DNA from: Pseudorhizobium pelagicum
GTDB taxonomy: Bacteria > Pseudomonadota > Alphaproteobacteria > Rhizobiales > Rhizobiaceae
DNA length: 64,000 nt
Assembly: GCA_000722615.1 (NCBI GenBank)
Contig: JOKI01000012.1
Coordinates: 91,320-155,319 of the forward strand
Direction of reading: 5' to 3'
How positions within the stretch are numbered: the stretch's first letter is position 1; the number at the start of each line of letters is the position of its first letter. This document shows positions 15,680-24,098 of this stretch, piece by piece. The translations under genes were made by a program, and so were the position numbers. The notes beneath the pieces were generated by a model that had not been told where the DNA came from, did no database searches, and saw only the letters and a program-made list of their open reading frames with translations.

Positions 15680-16744
15680 ATGCCATTCGAGAAAATTACG
15701 GCGGATGGACTGCCGCTGATCAAGGGCGTCGACATCAGCGTCTCGGCCGAGGAGGCTGTCCGGACGGCGCAGCTAGAATGCGTCATCACTGGATCCGGGA
15801 TCCCGGTGGCCATTGGCCAACGTACGACATTGAAGGCTTCAGGAGAGGTGGTGTTGACCGGCTATGTGCGGGACATCAACACCGGCTACGCCGCGAACAT
15901 GCGGTCTCTCTCCATTGGGCTTGTCTCGGCGACCGTCGACTACGTGGAGTGCAGCGCCGAGCATGCGACCGGCGAGTGGCTGGATCTCAGCATCGACGAC
16001 ATCGCTCGGGAACTTGACACACTCGGGATAGGAATCGAGACAGATGGCTCCTCGTTTCCGAAGGAGCCTCGCCACAAACTGGTCCAGGGGGAAAGCCCGT
16101 TCGCTTCGATCGAAAGGCGAGCGAGGGGACGCGGCATCCTGATCAGCGACACCGAGAAGGGTCGCCTCAAGCTTTCGACGAAGCCGGAAGGTCGCCACAG
16201 GGGAACGCTCCAGCGCGGCGTCCACATCCTGCCGGGAGCCTCGGCGAGTTTCACCGAGCGCGGCCGGCATAGCGACATCAGGGTCCGGGGTCAGTCGACC
16301 GAGGGCACGGACAAGCCGCAGTTACGGGCCGAGACCATCGCCAGAGACAAAGGCGTGCTGCGCCGCCGGCCGCTGATCCTTCTCCACGAAGGCGAGGCGA
16401 CCGTCGATCGGATGAAAACCCGGGCGGAATGGCAAGCGAAGCGTGCCGCCGGGGCCTCCGTCACGGCAAGCCTGCCTGTCACCGGTTGGCGTGACGAGGC
16501 CGGAACGCTCTGGCAGCGGAACTGGCTTGTGGATGTTGACGACGACTGGCTCGGCATCCGGGGCACCATGATCATCAAGAGCGTGGCTTTCTCCCAGCGC
16601 GGAGAGGGAGGCGAGGGCAGCGGTACGGTAGCAACTTTGTCGCTTGCGGATCCTAGGGCACTCGGAGGTGAGAACCCTCGGGGCAAGACAGCTGACGGCT
16701 ATGCAGCGCCAGGCTCGATCGAGGCGGAGTATCAGGACGAATGA
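15680..16744 (+). CDS. Baseplate hub protein (Mu gpP-like)
   Basis: The 354-residue protein corresponds to the Mu gpP hub, equivalent to T4 gp27, to which the spike binds. Visible features are an N-terminal barrel segment ('VSAEEAVRTAQLECVITG', 'VLTGYVRDINTGYAANMRSLSIGLVSATVDYVEC'), 'KLVQGESPFASIERRARGRGILIS' (about 134-157), and a C-terminal strand region 'WQRNWLVDVDDDWLGIRGTMIIKSVAFS'. The stop overlaps the spike start (ATGA at 16741). Length agrees with Mu gpP (about 380 aa). Confidence 0.8.
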   Translation: MPFEKITADGLPLIKGVDISVSAEEAVRTAQLECVITGSGIPVAIGQRTTLKASGEVVLTGYVRDINTGYAANMRSLSIGLVSATVDYVECSAEHATGEWLDLSIDDIARELDTLGIGIETDGSSFPKEPRHKLVQGESPFASIERRARGRGILISDTEKGRLKLSTKPEGRHRGTLQRGVHILPGASASFTERGRHSDIRVRGQSTEGTDKPQLRAETIARDKGVLRRRPLILLHEGEATVDRMKTRAEWQAKRAAGASVTASLPVTGWRDEAGTLWQRNWLVDVDDDWLGIRGTMIIKSVAFSQRGEGGEGSGTVATLSLADPRALGGENPRGKTADGYAAPGSIEAEYQDE

Positions 16745-17175
16745 GCGGCAAGCGCTTCGAATTCGACGGCTCGATCGTAGAGCGCGGCGGCCAGCAGTTC
16801 GTTTCCGGTCGAGGTGTCTATGGCGACGGCTATACTCGCATCCACCGTATCGAGCCCCATGGCTTCATGTCGAACCCGATACAGGGCGCGAAGGGCCTGC
16901 TGATCGCGCCTAACGGCAATCCTGATGAGGCCTACGTCCTGGGTGGTGAACATCCGGGGAAACGTCCTGCAGGCATGCCTGGGGGTGCGACGGCAATCTA
17001 TGATGCCAACGGGAACATAATCAGCCTGGTCGGCAACAAAATCCGGCTGGTCGCCCCGGTGTTCGAGTTCGTGGGAAACCTCACAATTGAGGGCGATCTG
17101 GATGTGACGGGCAGCATCCATGCCACGGGCACCATCATCGACGAAGCCGGCAACACCAACCATCACACCCATTGA
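16741..17175 (+). CDS. Baseplate spike protein (Mu gp45 / gpV-like)
   Basis: The 144-residue trimeric spike punctures the outer membrane when the sheath contracts. After an OB-fold-like N-terminal part comes a repetitive beta-helix ('NGNIISLVGNKIRLVAPVFEFVGNLTIEGDLDVTGSIHATG'), ending in 'NTNHHTH'. The terminal His-X-His is the iron-binding apex motif seen in P2 gpV-type spikes. Its start overlaps the hub stop. Family and order (P, 45, 46, 47, 48) are clear. Confidence 0.85.
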   Translation: MSGKRFEFDGSIVERGGQQFVSGRGVYGDGYTRIHRIEPHGFMSNPIQGAKGLLIAPNGNPDEAYVLGGEHPGKRPAGMPGGATAIYDANGNIISLVGNKIRLVAPVFEFVGNLTIEGDLDVTGSIHATGTIIDEAGNTNHHTH

Positions 17176-17181
17176 GGCGTC

Positions 17182-17718
17182 ATGCTGAAGATCACGCCAA
17201 TCGATGGCGAGCGGGAACCCTACCGCTCGCCCGATATCGTTTGGGACGGGATCGCCGGAGATTTGGCGATCAATCCGCTCACGCATCCCGAAGCGCCCGG
17301 CGATCTCAGGGCGGAGCAGGGTCTGGCAACGCAAGTCCTGATTTGCCTGATGACGGATCGGCGGGTGGAGCCAAGCGAACTCGACGATGGCGCGGCAAAC
17401 CGCGGCTGGATCGGCGACAGCTTTGACCACGAGTCCGGTGAAGGGCCTTTGGGCTCGCGCCTGTGGCTCCTGCGGAGGTCGGCCATCTTCGACGGGATCG
17501 AAGTTGCGGTCGAAGACTACGTGCGCGAGGCGCTTCAGCCTCTTCTCGACCAGGGCGCGGCCGTCTCTCTCGATGTCGAGGTGGTGGTCAACCGTGCGGG
17601 CAATCGGATCGACTATCTCGTGACGCTTTACGGGCGTGGCGGCGGTCAGGTCTATGAACAGAAATTCGAACTCCTCTGGAGGCAGATCAATGCCGTGGCA
17701 AATCCGCTCGCTCGCTGA
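17182..17718 (+). CDS. Baseplate wedge protein (Mu gp46-like)
   Basis: The 178-residue protein matches the gp46/W-type wedge family (gp25-like): an N-terminal 'VWDGIAGDLAINP', then 'GLATQVLICLMTDRRVEPSELDDGAANRGWIGDSF', and a C-terminal 'GNRIDYLVTLYGRGG'. It helps attach the baseplate wedges to the sheath. It lies six bases after the spike gene, and its 3' end overlaps the baseplate J gene by 29 bases. Confidence 0.85.
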   Translation: MLKITPIDGEREPYRSPDIVWDGIAGDLAINPLTHPEAPGDLRAEQGLATQVLICLMTDRRVEPSELDDGAANRGWIGDSFDHESGEGPLGSRLWLLRRSAIFDGIEVAVEDYVREALQPLLDQGAAVSLDVEVVVNRAGNRIDYLVTLYGRGGGQVYEQKFELLWRQINAVANPLAR

Positions 17719-18772
17719 GGCGTCACAGCGCGTTCGCGGCGCTTTCCGGCAGTACATGCCTGGTACCGATGCCTCGCTGAAGAACAACTTCGTGACAGTG
17801 ACAGCGAAGGTGCTTGCCGCTCTCTCGCATGAATTCGAGCTGAGGATGGCCTATCTGGCCAGGCAGCTGTTTGCTTCTACCGCCACCGGCGAATTCCTTG
17901 CCCGTCACGGCTCGGATGTCGGAATATTCAGGAAGCCGTCCTCGGCGGCTTCGGGATTGATTCATGGCATTGCGCCGGCAGGGGTCACCTATCCAGCCGG
18001 CATCCGTTTCTTGTCGGGCAACGTCGTCTATCTTTCTACTGCGTCCGCTTCTGCTGACCTCTCTGGGAATCTAGAACTGGCTGTCGCGGCTCAGTCCAAT
18101 GGCTCTGTGACCAACCGGGATGTAGACGGGATCCTCGCGCTTGCCGACCCGGTCTTGTGGCCGGACCTCGGCGCCGAGTGGACGGTAGGCTCTGACGGGC
18201 TAGGTGGTGGGGCAGACCGCGAGGACGAGGACAGCCTGCGCGCGCGCATTCTGTTCCGGAAGCGCAATCCGCCCGGGGGTGGGAAGCTGAGTGACTATGA
18301 GAGCATCGCGCTCTCGGTTCCCGGGGTCTTAAAGGCGTGGGCGTTTAGAGCTCCACTGGCTCCCGGCTTTCTCGTGATCCACTTCCTGTTCGAGGGAAGG
18401 GTGGACTTCATCCCGCAACCTGGCGACGTGGCGGCGGTCCAGGCAGCGATCGATGCTCAGCGACTGGTGAGGGTAGACGACAGCGTCGCAACCGCTCCAG
18501 TGGCCAGGCCAGTCAATGTGGAAATTGAAGGGCTGGCCTTTGACACGCCTGAGATCCGAGCCGGTATCGAGAGAGCCATCAGGGCGATGTTCCTGAACCG
18601 GTGCAGACCAGGCATCGCCGGTGACACGTTCACGGTTTCGCGGTCGTGGTTCTCGGAAGCCATTTCCGGGGTGACGGGAGAAGATCGGCACGAGCTGATC
18701 GAGCCGGCCACCGATATCGTGCTGACCAATGGCCAGTTTCCGACGCTCGGGACAGTCACTTATGGCGCGTGA
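17690..18772 (+). CDS. Baseplate protein J-like (Mu gp47)
   Basis: The 360-residue wedge protein belongs to the baseplate_J family (T4 gp6 equivalent). Features include the N-terminal 'MPWQIRSLAEASQRVRGAFRQYMPG', the central 'GLGGGADREDEDSLRARILFRKRNPPGGGKLSDYESIA' signature (about 184-222), and C-terminal 'GDTFTVSRSWFSEAISGVTGEDRHEL'. ATG 17690 is chosen because GGAGG at 17678-17682 lies seven bases upstream; the frame is open to 17636. It overlaps both neighbours, as usual for this cluster. Confidence 0.88.
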   Translation: MPWQIRSLAEASQRVRGAFRQYMPGTDASLKNNFVTVTAKVLAALSHEFELRMAYLARQLFASTATGEFLARHGSDVGIFRKPSSAASGLIHGIAPAGVTYPAGIRFLSGNVVYLSTASASADLSGNLELAVAAQSNGSVTNRDVDGILALADPVLWPDLGAEWTVGSDGLGGGADREDEDSLRARILFRKRNPPGGGKLSDYESIALSVPGVLKAWAFRAPLAPGFLVIHFLFEGRVDFIPQPGDVAAVQAAIDAQRLVRVDDSVATAPVARPVNVEIEGLAFDTPEIRAGIERAIRAMFLNRCRPGIAGDTFTVSRSWFSEAISGVTGEDRHELIEPATDIVLTNGQFPTLGTVTYGA

Positions 18773-19538
18773 CCCTGCACTCAATACTGTGACCACGGCT
18801 GCGACCGTTCTGGCTGGCCGCGTTCCGGTACCGGCCCCCTACGACCTTCTGGCCGATCCGTCGAACGATAACCTCATCTCGTCTGCGCTGACCCTCTGGC
18901 CGCAGGGAGCGGCGTGGGGTTCGCCCGATGGCGAGGCTATTTCGCTCGGCTCCGCTCTGGCTCGGTTCACTCGAGTGATCCTCGACACGTTCGTTCTGCT
19001 TTATCAGCGGGCATGGCGCCTGTGCAGGCAGGCCACCGTGCAGGGCGTGGACGAGCTGCTGGCGGACTGGGAATTCGAGTTCGGCTTGCCCGATGGGTGC
19101 TCGCCGGGTGCGACGACCATCGCCGAGCGCCTGCGGGCGCTGGAGGCAAAAGTGCTCGCCCAAGCGGCGATCACGCCCGGAGACTTCATCCTGGTTGCTC
19201 AAGGGTATGGCTTTGGGATCACGATCGAAGAGCCCGCGATGTTCGAATGCGGTTTCTCCGAGTGCGGCGGGGAACACACTCTCGGAGATGTCAGGCAGGA
19301 GATCTATTGGATCGTCCATGTGACTGACCTCGCCGTCGACTACTTTCGGGTCGGGGAGAGCGAGGTGGGTTACGACCCGCTCTTCAGTTTCGGCGAGGCG
19401 GAGCGTTTGCTTTGCATCCTGCGCAAGCTGGCGCCCGGGTGGAGTCTCCCTGTGCTGTCGCCGTTCCCGGATGCGTCACTCGATTTCACCTTGGTCGGGA
19501 ACAGCCAATATACACCGCTCATTCTGGAGATGATCTGA
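18762..19538 (+). CDS. Mu gp48-like tail protein (DUF2313/YmfQ)
   Basis: The 258-residue protein resembles the gp48/YmfQ family, which connects the baseplate to the tail fibres (gpI-like). The region 'ALTLWPQGAAWGS' near residue 45, 'RAWRLCRQATVQGVDELLADWEFEFGLPD' (about 80-110) and 'LRALEAKVLAQAAITPGDFILVAQGYGFGITIEE' are typical. ATG 18762 overlaps the previous gene by 11 bases; the frame is open to 18729. It ends the conserved baseplate operon, after which host-recognition genes begin. Confidence 0.82.
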   Translation: MARDPALNTVTTAATVLAGRVPVPAPYDLLADPSNDNLISSALTLWPQGAAWGSPDGEAISLGSALARFTRVILDTFVLLYQRAWRLCRQATVQGVDELLADWEFEFGLPDGCSPGATTIAERLRALEAKVLAQAAITPGDFILVAQGYGFGITIEEPAMFECGFSECGGEHTLGDVRQEIYWIVHVTDLAVDYFRVGESEVGYDPLFSFGEAERLLCILRKLAPGWSLPVLSPFPDASLDFTLVGNSQYTPLILEMI

Positions 19539-19539
19539 C

Positions 19540-19869
19540 ATGGCAGAGATCCTAGTCCGCGATGCCAACGGCATTACGCAGGCCATTCAAACGAACGAAG
19601 ATCCGGCCACAGGAACTCAGCTCGCCGCGCTGATCGCTGCCTTGCTCGACATTGCTCCGGTTTCCGAGCACGTGGCCGTGACCCCGAATGACGACGCGGA
19701 CCTGACCGGCGTGCGCGGCCTCAAGTTTGGATCGGCCGGGACCGTCGCAGTGCGCCTCAATGGCGTTGCCCAAACCTATACCGTCAATGAAGGGGATTAC
19801 CTTCCCCTGAAGGCGGAGCGCGTGCTGGCCACCGGCACGAGCGTCACGGACATCAAGGCTTGGAAGTAG
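19540..19869 (+). CDS. Small phage protein resembling GTA/phage spike base proteins
   Basis: The 109-residue protein is strand-rich after residue 45: 'VTPNDDADLTGVRGLKFGSAGTVAVRLNGVAQTYTVNEGDYLPLKAERVLATGTSVTDI'. This pattern recalls the 'spike base' family first described in the Rhodobacter gene transfer agent, short beta proteins at the base of receptor-binding spikes. Here it lies between the baseplate and fibre genes, consistent with an adaptor role. Homology is by recollection and should be tested. Confidence 0.55.
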   Translation: MAEILVRDANGITQAIQTNEDPATGTQLAALIAALLDIAPVSEHVAVTPNDDADLTGVRGLKFGSAGTVAVRLNGVAQTYTVNEGDYLPLKAERVLATGTSVTDIKAWK

Positions 19870-19878
19870 GGAAACCCG

Positions 19879-20130
19879 ATGACAACTATTCAGACAGCTC
19901 CGGTCGGCTCATGGCTGAGGGTCGCGGACGACCTGCAGAACGTCTTGATCTCGCATGACTGGGTCTATCCCGTGCATGTATTTGTCGGCGCCAGTGCGCC
20001 CGATCCCAACAGCGCCTATCACGTCTGTAGATCGGACCGGCCGTTCTCGCTGTCGGGGATCACCGGTCAGGACGTCTACATCCGCTCGGGCACGGATCGG
20101 CCGCTCGATGTCGTCGTGACGGCGGTGTGA
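19879..20130 (+). CDS. Small phage protein of unknown function (83 aa)
   Basis: An 83-residue, strand-rich, soluble protein with no recognised motif ('LRVADDLQNVLISHDWVYPVHVFVGASAPDP'; C-terminus 'DVYIRSGTDRPLDVVVTAV'). It lies ten bases downstream of the spike-base-like gene and two bases before another small ORF, so it is probably part of a small fibre-adaptor operon. Function unknown. Confidence 0.6.
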   Translation: MTTIQTAPVGSWLRVADDLQNVLISHDWVYPVHVFVGASAPDPNSAYHVCRSDRPFSLSGITGQDVYIRSGTDRPLDVVVTAV

Positions 20131-20132
20131 CC

Positions 20133-20261
20133 ATGAGCGGCTTGCATCTGGGCCCCGGCCTTCACCTGTCGCTTTCGCCGACCAGCCTCGCCCTGGGCAA
20201 GGGCGTGCTTATCCCACAGGGCTCAGCTGCGGCCTATCTCCTTCTCCTTCTCACGAGGTAA
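20133..20261 (+). CDS. Very small phage ORF with hydrophobic C-terminus (42 aa)
   Basis: ATG at 20133, two bases after the preceding stop, opens a 42-codon ORF ending at 20261, six bases before the next gene. It starts 'MSGLHLGPGLHLSLSP' and ends in a Leu-rich stretch 'AAAYLLLLLTR'. The tight packing on both sides argues for translation. The Gly/Leu/Ser pattern resembles short spacers found beside spike genes. Function unknown. Confidence 0.5.
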   Translation: MSGLHLGPGLHLSLSPTSLALGKGVLIPQGSAAAYLLLLLTR

Positions 20262-20267
20262 CCGGCC

Positions 20268-21413
20268 ATGCCAGATACAGCACAGTTCGCAGGTGGACGC
20301 CTTCAAAGCGACATCCTGCTCGGCATGAAGCGCGTCGGAGACGTTCTTTTCAGCCAGTCGATGCCAGCGCAGGCATCCGCCAACATCCAAGACATCTTTC
20401 AGCTGGAAGGTGAGCCTCTCGTCCAGTCCCAGACCAGGTGGCTCGTGGCGGATGCCGCTGCAATCAGCTTCGCTGGCGCCGGCTACGAGCTTGCTAACCG
20501 GCCTCTGTCTGCTTCTCCGGTGAAGGCTTACCTGCTCAAGAGCGTGACGGTCACGGCCAACAAGGACTGCGAATTCAACATCCAGATTGGCGTTAACTCG
20601 TCTGCTGTGGTGTCCGGAGGCGGCAACGCCGTCACTCAAGTTCTTTCGCTTTACTGCCTGAAAGGGGTGCCGGTGACGGTGGATCTCGGCGGGCTTGTCC
20701 TTCGAGGAGGCTCTACACAGGCCGATGTGCGGGCATGGCTCCGATCTGTCGATAGCACGGAGAAGACAAACTGCGTCTTCACCATCTCGCTCAACGGTCG
20801 ACAAATCACTGATGATCTCAACTTCTCGGCCACCAAAACCATACTAGCCGTGTCGGACAGTATCTGGGCAGGAACCGGGCAGACGACGAAACTGGCGAAC
20901 CTGCCGTGGAGCATCCGGAAGTTTTACGCTGACCAGGGCATCGACTGCCGTCTGCTCAACAAGTCCATCAGCGGCTCCAACTCTTCGGGCCATGATAGCT
21001 GGCGGGACAACGGAAGGTATGATGGCATCTCAAACGTTGCGCTGATCGCCTACTGCCTCGGCGTGAACGCTGCAGCAGACGCTGCAACAGAAGTTGCCAA
21101 CCTCAATCGTTGGATTGCCTGGAAGCAGGCGAACCACCCAGACGCCAAGATGATCGTTTTTGGCCCGACACCGGTTTACGACAACACGGCCGAGACCGCG
21201 CTTGCTACGGTGCGCACTGCGCTCTCCGGAGCGGTGACAGCCGCGGCCGATCCAAACATCCTCTATCGGTCATTGGCGGCCACGTTCACGCGAACAGTGA
21301 CGGGCAACTACGCCGATACTGGCGCGCCATATGTCCATCCCAACAATGCGAGCAGCCTACTGGTCGCCGCGGATGTCGTTGGTTGGCTGGGCACCGCTCT
21401 GCCGGCGATCTAA
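20268..21413 (+). CDS. Tail protein with SGNH-hydrolase-like domain
   Basis: The 381-residue protein has an N-terminal structural part (about 1-180) and a C-terminal SGNH/GDSL-like domain. Block I appears as 'ILAVSDSIWAGTG' (GDS replaced by SDS), the oxyanion Gly in 'SISGSNSSG', block III as 'YCLGVNAA' (G-x-N retained), and block V His in 'YVHPNNAS'. The Asp normally three residues before that His is Pro. It probably binds or deacetylates surface polysaccharide as a receptor-binding protein; activity is uncertain. An inverted-repeat terminator follows. Confidence 0.7.
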   Translation: MPDTAQFAGGRLQSDILLGMKRVGDVLFSQSMPAQASANIQDIFQLEGEPLVQSQTRWLVADAAAISFAGAGYELANRPLSASPVKAYLLKSVTVTANKDCEFNIQIGVNSSAVVSGGGNAVTQVLSLYCLKGVPVTVDLGGLVLRGGSTQADVRAWLRSVDSTEKTNCVFTISLNGRQITDDLNFSATKTILAVSDSIWAGTGQTTKLANLPWSIRKFYADQGIDCRLLNKSISGSNSSGHDSWRDNGRYDGISNVALIAYCLGVNAAADAATEVANLNRWIAWKQANHPDAKMIVFGPTPVYDNTAETALATVRTALSGAVTAAADPNILYRSLAATFTRTVTGNYADTGAPYVHPNNASSLLVAADVVGWLGTALPAI

Positions 21414-21470
21414 CCCACACGCCCTAATCTCAAGTGTGGGGGGGCGCCGGACATAAAAACCGGCCGCCCA
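21414..21470. terminator. Bidirectional terminator between tail gene and integrase
   Basis: Two hairpins occupy the convergent gap. CCCACAC (21414-21420) pairs with GTGTGGG (21434-21440), and a second GC-rich stem (about 21441-21450 with 21460-21469) encloses an A-rich loop. The position between convergent genes ending at 21413 and 21474 supports bidirectional termination. There is no strong T run on either strand. Confidence 0.55.
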
Positions 21471-21473
21471 GGC

Positions 21474-22385
21474 TCAAAGCTCGTTGTTGTATTGATAGAG
21501 GTTGAACCTGTCGGCCACGACGCGGCCTGAGTTCCTCGGGTTCACATAGGTGCCGAGGAAGACGGTCGGGCTCTTCCAGTCGCCGGCCACCATGGTGGAC
21601 TTGATGTCGAGGCCGAGATCCATTGCATTGTTGGCGAAGGCATGCCGACCGCAGGTGTGGCTCGGCTTGTAGCTGATCCCTGCGCGGAGGCAGACGGCTT
21701 TGATCCTCTCGTTTACCGAGAAGCGGGAGGTATAGCGGAACACTCGATCATCTGACGATGCTTCGCCCTTCATATGATGGAGGCGGTCGACCAGTTGATC
21801 TGTCAGGAAACGGACTGAGTTGGTTCCGGTCTTCGTCTTTCGCAGGATCGCCTTCCTCATGGTGAGGTCCAGATCCGACCAGGTGACGGCGATCGCTTCA
21901 GATACGCGAGCCGCTGTCTGGCTCATGAACAACACCAGCGCGGCGAGGTGAGGCAGGCAGTCCTTCTCGCATTGACGGGTGAAGGCGTGAAGCCATGCCG
22001 GTGTCGCAGCCTTCTTGCGCAGCGGCGCTTCAGCCTTGAGATTGCGTAGTCGCACCAGCGGCGCCCAGCCGCGATCGTAGGCATGGTGCATGACGGCTCG
22101 AACAGGCGTGATGACTTGGCGGTTGCGGGTTGCGTTGCCGGCATCCGGATATAGTAGTTCGGCAAGCTGGCGGATATCGAAAGGAACGATGCTGCCAAGC
22201 GGTCGGTCGCCGATGAAGGGCAGGATCTTATCAAGGTAGCGCTGTTCACCGCCGTAGGTGGTGTAGCTCAGGGCTGCATCCCGAAACGTTCTCGATGATC
22301 CGGGGATGATCGTGCCGGACATCGCTTCTGATGCCTGCGGTAACTTGTTGTAGGAAAATTGCTCGCATAGTGTCGCGTTAGCCAT
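21474..22385 (-). CDS. int: Tyrosine-family phage integrase
   Basis: The approximately 303-residue site-specific recombinase has an N-terminal SAM-like DNA-binding part and a C-terminal catalytic domain. Catalytic candidates are Arg in 'QTAARVSEA', Lys in 'RKTKTGTNS', Arg/His in 'SHTCGRHAFA' and the nucleophile Tyr in 'LGTYVNP'. The box II form H-T-C-G-R-H has one residue more than the usual H-x-x-R. I prefer the start at 22385 because GGAGG lies five bases upstream; ATG 22397 would add four residues. Unusually it lies inside the tail-fibre cluster on the opposite strand, about 6.7 kb from the presumed tRNA attachment site. Confidence 0.88.
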   Translation of the reverse strand: MANATLCEQFSYNKLPQASEAMSGTIIPGSSRTFRDAALSYTTYGGEQRYLDKILPFIGDRPLGSIVPFDIRQLAELLYPDAGNATRNRQVITPVRAVMHHAYDRGWAPLVRLRNLKAEAPLRKKAATPAWLHAFTRQCEKDCLPHLAALVLFMSQTAARVSEAIAVTWSDLDLTMRKAILRKTKTGTNSVRFLTDQLVDRLHHMKGEASSDDRVFRYTSRFSVNERIKAVCLRAGISYKPSHTCGRHAFANNAMDLGLDIKSTMVAGDWKSPTVFLGTYVNPRNSGRVVADRFNLYQYNNEL

Positions 22386-22582
22386 TCTGACCTCCATTCA
22401 AGGTTGGGCTGGTTAGAGCGCGTCGACCGGTTCCAGCCAGTCGGCGCGTTCGCATTTGTAACACCTGGTGAATCTCTGCCTGAAGCGGCAATGCGATCAG
22501 TGGTTAACGTCCTCGGCCGATGCGCAGCGCGGTCGAGGCTCAAATTTAACTTCCAGCCATATCCCAACCTTCAGAGGTTCTC

Positions 22583-23491
22583 ATGAGATACCATGCTCCA
22601 TACGGATCAAGCGATCCAGATGCACCTTACGTTGACCGGGACACTCCCGGCGCGGTCCGGGGCTCTGTTCCTCCCGCCAAGGCTATTGAAGTCCCTCAGC
22701 GCGAGATCGTCGATGTGATTGCCAGCGCGGGCCTCAACCCGGCAGATATTCTGCAGCTTGCAGCCGCTATCCAGTCCCAACGTCTGAACTACGGCGGTGC
22801 GGGAGGCACCGCAAATGCACTGACTGTAGCGCTGACACCTGTCCTTCTGGCCTATACTGCCGGTCTTCCGGTCAGAGTGAGAGCGACTGCGGACAACACC
22901 GGCGCGGCGACCCTCAACATCAATGGCCTTGGCGCAAAAGCAGTCGTCACGCCGACGAACACCGCTCTTCTTGCCGGAGACATTAAGAACGGGATGATCC
23001 TGAACCTGTTCTTTGACCCGGTTCTCGACAAGTTCGTCTTCCCCGCTGCGGCTTCGGCAGTCCGCCAGGTGACGCCGAGCTACATGACGTTCTCCTCTGG
23101 CTCGATCACGCTCTCTGACTCCGTTCTCACGAACATCAACCTGGCCGCAGCGGTCCAGAAGTTCTCTGGCGGAACGACGATCAGCACCACGAGCATGACT
23201 ATCGGCACTGCCGATGCTGGCTTGTGGCAACTGGGTGTCTCAGCGTTCATCAACGATGCCAGTGCAGGCGGCTCTGTGGCGTCGTTTGTTCGCAGGAATG
23301 GTTCAGACATCGCGTCTGCAACCACTCTGCGAGATTCGGCCAGCGCTATGAACAAAGCGGCCAATGCGTCGGTCGTTTATCCTCTGGCCGCTGGCGACGT
23401 CATCACATTCGTCGTCGGGCAGTCGAATATGGGCGCAACCCGCACCATGCAGCGCGTCGATGCTTCGGCAGCCCGTCTCGGCAACTCGTAA
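22583..23491 (+). CDS. Phage tail fibre protein
   Basis: The 302-residue protein has the modular layout of a tail fibre: an N-terminal attachment segment ('MRYHAPYGSSDPDAPYVDRDTPG', 'GSVPPAKAIEVPQREIVDVI'), a shaft with 'YGGAGGTANALTVALTPVLLAYTAGLPVRVRATADNTGAATLNINGLG', common in phage fibres, and a C-terminal jelly-roll-like domain (about 180-302) resembling C1q/TNF-like receptor-binding heads. It lies divergently from the integrase across a 197-base gap and is followed by a DUF4376-like gene. Confidence 0.82.
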   Translation: MRYHAPYGSSDPDAPYVDRDTPGAVRGSVPPAKAIEVPQREIVDVIASAGLNPADILQLAAAIQSQRLNYGGAGGTANALTVALTPVLLAYTAGLPVRVRATADNTGAATLNINGLGAKAVVTPTNTALLAGDIKNGMILNLFFDPVLDKFVFPAAASAVRQVTPSYMTFSSGSITLSDSVLTNINLAAAVQKFSGGTTISTTSMTIGTADAGLWQLGVSAFINDASAGGSVASFVRRNGSDIASATTLRDSASAMNKAANASVVYPLAAGDVITFVVGQSNMGATRTMQRVDASAARLGNS

Positions 23492-23502
23492 AGGCAGGAC
23501 CC

Positions 23503-24024
23503 ATGAAGACCTTCAAAATGACAGAAAAGCAGATGGCTTCGTTCTCTGCTCAGTTCCAGGGTGACCGCTCCGGGATGCTCTACGATAACGGCGTCTTGCA
23601 CGTTCCTGATGAACTGGAAGGTGACGTCGCCGCCATCGATACCAGCCGTCCAGCCAATGACGTTGTCACATCTGCGATGGTAAACGCCGAACGCGACCGG
23701 CGAATATCCACCGGCTTCAAATTCAACGGCAAATCCTATGCATTCGACGCTGAGAGCAAGCAGAGGGTTGCCGGTGCCGCTTCTCTGGCTGGGTTCGCGA
23801 TCGCGAACGGTGCGGAGGAAGGCGACGAGGAATGGAACGGACCGGATCCCTTCGCCTGGATCGCAGATGACAACAGCCTGACACCGATGGACGCTCAGAC
23901 CTGTTTCGCCTTCGGCCAAGCTGCGGTTCGCCATGAAACGGCCCACATCTTCGCTGCCCGCGCCTTGAAGGAGATGTCGCCCATCCCAGCTGATTTTGCG
24001 CAGGATAAGCACTGGCCGGGATGA
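23503..24024 (+). CDS. DUF4376-like tail fibre accessory protein
   Basis: ATG 23503 follows AAGGCAGGA; an in-frame extension to 23224 would overlap the fibre gene. The 173-residue protein contains 'RDRRISTGFKFNGKSYAFDAESKQRVAGAASLAGFAI' (about 64-100), the DUF4376 pattern often found in fibre accessory or assembly proteins, and a C-terminal helical part. It probably helps fold or attach the preceding fibre. The role is inferred from neighbourhood. Confidence 0.65.
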   Translation: MKTFKMTEKQMASFSAQFQGDRSGMLYDNGVLHVPDELEGDVAAIDTSRPANDVVTSAMVNAERDRRISTGFKFNGKSYAFDAESKQRVAGAASLAGFAIANGAEEGDEEWNGPDPFAWIADDNSLTPMDAQTCFAFGQAAVRHETAHIFAARALKEMSPIPADFAQDKHWPG

Positions 24025-24098
24025 TTGTATCGGGGGTGCGCTGGTTGCATCTCCGGGCAAAACTGTAAATATCCCTCGCTTCTGCCAGAGGAAGCGAG

